A DNA stretch of 64,000 bases from positions 498,184 through 562,183 of the forward strand of contig VWZW01007069.1 of NCBI GenBank assembly GCA_013397115.1, read 5' to 3'. Below, in pieces: positions 61,648-64,000 of this stretch. Every line of letters starts with the position of its first letter. Positions within the stretch are counted from its first letter, which is position 1. Below the pieces are notes generated by a model that worked only from the letters and a program-made list of their open reading frames with translations, did no database searches and had not been told where the DNA came from. Source of the stretch: Edolisoma coerulescens (taxonomy: Eukaryota; Chordata; Aves; Passeriformes; Campephagidae). The translations under genes and the position numbers were made by a program.

Positions 61648-64000
61648 GTATATTAATTTTTTGTCTGGTTTCATGATTGCTGATAATTCCAAACTGTATG
61701 TGGAAATAGTGCCTTTATTTGTTAAAATGAGATGTTAGGGTTTTTTAGATGTCAATCTCCAGTGCATTCAAAGCAGAGTGAGAGGGGTGCACTGTTGAAT
61801 TAGTCTGCAGTGTGGTGATAATTGTCAGATAAAAAAAATGAATTTTTCAGAGTTCCACAGCCCCAGCTTCCTTGAGACATTTCCATCAGGGCACTTCCCA
61901 TAAAGAGATTCCAGTATTGATCTACCGGGAGGATTTTAATTATTACAATAGCAGATACCGCAGAGCTGCAGTTAGAGGGAAGAGTCACATGAGACCTGCT
62001 AGAATTTCTCAGCCAACCCATTTTGTTGGCTTGGGTTAATGGGTGTTCAACCTTTCCATTATCCAGATCAGCCGTGAATTACTAGCTGAATGATGTTTGC
62101 ATTAATATAATATATATGGTAATTTCTTCACTTAATTAACGGGGAGGTTCAGCTCAGTAGGGGTATGGGCTGATCATGTGTAAAATTGATTTGTGAGGGA
62201 AATATTTGATAGACCGCAGGGAGAAAGCTGGTTTTGATGGACAGCTGCGGGACAGAAGCAGGAAGAACCAAGTTTTAACCTGAATTTTTTTGTCAGGAAG
62301 CGCAACACAGCCTTTGAGGGTGGTTGTTTGTTGCTCTCCACAGTTTATCTGAACACATTTGTCGTTTTTGCTGAGGCAATCTGGAGCTGAGTAGCAATTT
62401 TGTACCGCTGTCATATCTACACCAAAACATCGAACTTTTTATGAGCTGGAGTTATTTTTAGCCCAGTTGTACTTTTGCAGAGCTGAAAAGGTCTGGCACA
62501 GTGAGTTCACATTATATATGCAGATGATACACATGAACTCTTGGGATATTACAGCCTGACACAGCATTTCTTTTCATCTTCTAATAGCAATTGTTAACAA
62601 TTATGCATGCTGACATTAGGGAAGTTTTCATACTATTTTCAATTAATTATAGTTGATGAAAGGCAATATATTGCACATCGCTTCAACTCCCCAGACTGAT
62701 TTTTTTTCTTTCTTCAGGGTCTGCTCTCAGGGAGTTTTGTTTTTCTTGTTGCTGTTTTTCTGGCTACACAACAGGTAGAAAAGGGTTTTACATTAGGGAT
62801 GATACTGTTGGCTATTGTGTAGGAAGAAAGGGACCAAATTAATGGGGGAATAATGTCCTTAAATTTGGATACCCCAAATTTCAAAGTTCTGTGCTCGTTA
62901 CTGGTCCTGGGAGCTCAGCCATGCTGTTTGCTTTCACTTTGAACATGTCTTTATTTGAAATAATGTGCTGATGTGCTTATTATGCCTGTTGCCTGATTAT
63001 GAAGCTGAATTGATTATTTCAGACACATTTACAGAAAAACAATTGAAAATGTTCAGTGAAAGTATCTGATACCCTTAGGCAGCAACAAGTTAGCCTCTAG
63101 TAGGGAAATAAGTCAAAAAAAAAAAAAAGCCTATGTATTTTTCTGTTCCTGAAGGACAGTGATTTTTGTTTCATCCTTTACAGGGTGTAGATGAAACATG
63201 AAATAATTTTGTCGGGGGGTTTTTTCTCTATTTAAAAATTCACTGAGGCTCTGGGTCAGGCGTAGGAGGAAAAAAGTGCATGGAAGGTTATTTGGAAGGA
63301 GTAACGTGTTTTTCCTAACTTAGGCAAAAACATGCTTCAGGAATGACATTTCAGCATTGTGTACAGCCACAGCACTGTGTGAAAGTTGTTGATCCACACG
63401 AGAATAACTCGGAGGTACTGAATGCCTTTGCCTGGGCTCCTTCAAGACAGCCAAAAGGCTTTGGAAACACTTGGAGATCTGTGTGGTCGTCTGCAGGGCA
63501 GTGCTGAGGAGTTACGGGGTACAAGAGGCAAACTTGGCTTGTTAGTGTTCCCACAGCTTTCTTGGTAAGGTTCAGTAGGATTTATCAACTGGACGTCCCT
63601 GGGCTGCCTCCTGGCCAGGTGTGATGGGCGCAGAGGCAGGACAGCTCAGGTTAGTCCCTGTGCACCTGAGTGCCTGCCCAGGGACTTGTCACCTCTTTCC
63701 GGGGTAAGAGTTGCAGTTAATTAGTGGTGTTGTTACAGATCACCCTGTAGCAGGCCAGTTCCTTCAGTCAGAGAAACCCAGAGGGGCAGGATGGCCCAGG
63801 CTGGGGGACCGGAGTGCTACAGTTGCCTCAGAGGAGCTAAACTAGCCAGGCATCTTGTTTCGGGTTTGGTTTTAATCTTAAAAGCCCACTTTTTAATTGT
63901 CATTAGAGACTCATGTGCTAGTTCTTCTGGCCCCTAAAGTTAGCGTTTTAAAGCTGAATCAGACCTCAATGGAGTAGAAATGGCACATTAAATAGTGCTT
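61648..64000 (+). other. EHBP1: EHBP1 intron (5' part), to window end
   Basis: No further EHBP1 exon (bMERB segment GELAALENEQ expected next) was found in these 2.35 kb. The last ~450 bases are richer in G+C with some CpG (gacgtccctgggc, gggcgcagagg, tttccggggtaa), without recognisable coding content. A poly-A stretch lies at 63.11-63.13 kb. Confidence 0.8.

Larger units (their letters stand above)
1..64000 (+). other. EHBP1: EHBP1 gene, internal portion (exons and introns)
   Basis: All recognisable coding sequence in the window belongs to one + strand gene. The nine joined exons keep one open frame of about 642 codons, and intron phases agree at every junction (2, 0, 0, 0, 1, 1, 0, 1 inside the chain). 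The product matches the middle of EHBP1 as I remember it: CH domain, Ser-rich linker, RARQLIAEAR segment, GGGDELTNLEND segment, KLVDLKLKKLLE segment. In the known family the N-terminal C2-like domain binds membrane, NPF motifs bind EHD proteins, the CH domain links to actin, and the C-terminal bMERB domain binds Rab8/Rab10-type GTPases in endocytic recycling. The N- and C-terminal exons were not found and are presumed outside. EHBP1L1 is a paralogue but differs strongly in the linker, so EHBP1 is preferred. Confidence 0.96.

Overview
The window is vertebrate nuclear DNA, most likely from a bird. It is low in CpG and full of introns, and it carries an avian-style CR1 retroposon 3' end plus two ancient MIR-like remnants. 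A run of 21 Ns marks an assembly gap. There is no sign of bacterial, viral or organellar gene organisation.

Only one protein-coding gene is visible: the middle of EHBP1 (EH-domain-binding protein 1), on the + strand throughout. Nine constitutive-looking exons were placed by splice sites, reading phase and similarity to the remembered vertebrate protein: 20587-20765, 21394-21442, 27515-28429, 30421-30564, 48024-48171, 55346-55462, 58483-58610, 61252-61390 and 61541-61647. Joined, they give about 642 codons with no stop. They cover the end of the linker before the calponin-homology (CH) domain, the whole CH domain, the long Ser/Asp-rich linker, two basic helical RARxLLxxAR-type segments, an acidic cassette, and the lead-in to the C-terminal Rab-binding bMERB region. 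The 5' exons (NT-C2 domain and NPF motifs) and the last exons (bMERB, C-terminal CaaX-like end) were not seen and should lie outside the window.

Layout: 1-20586 is one long intron tail. 20587-32202 holds the CH and linker exons and a probable unlisted 26-codon cassette exon at 32125-32202. 32203-48023 is a 15.8 kb intron with a GC-rich patch (41.7-42.6 kb), an unusual pair of tandem palindromes full of CpG (40648-40681), and blocks that look like conserved non-coding DNA. 48024-61647 holds the alternatively spliced linker exons and the CR1 copy. 61648-64000 is intron.

The main observations are the probable cassette exon, three NAGNAG tandem splice acceptors in one stretch of EHBP1 (each adding or removing one residue), the acidic expansion in a symmetric skippable exon, and the CpG-retaining 17-bp tandem palindromes. 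I found no mobile system or defence locus that would count as an undescribed biological system.
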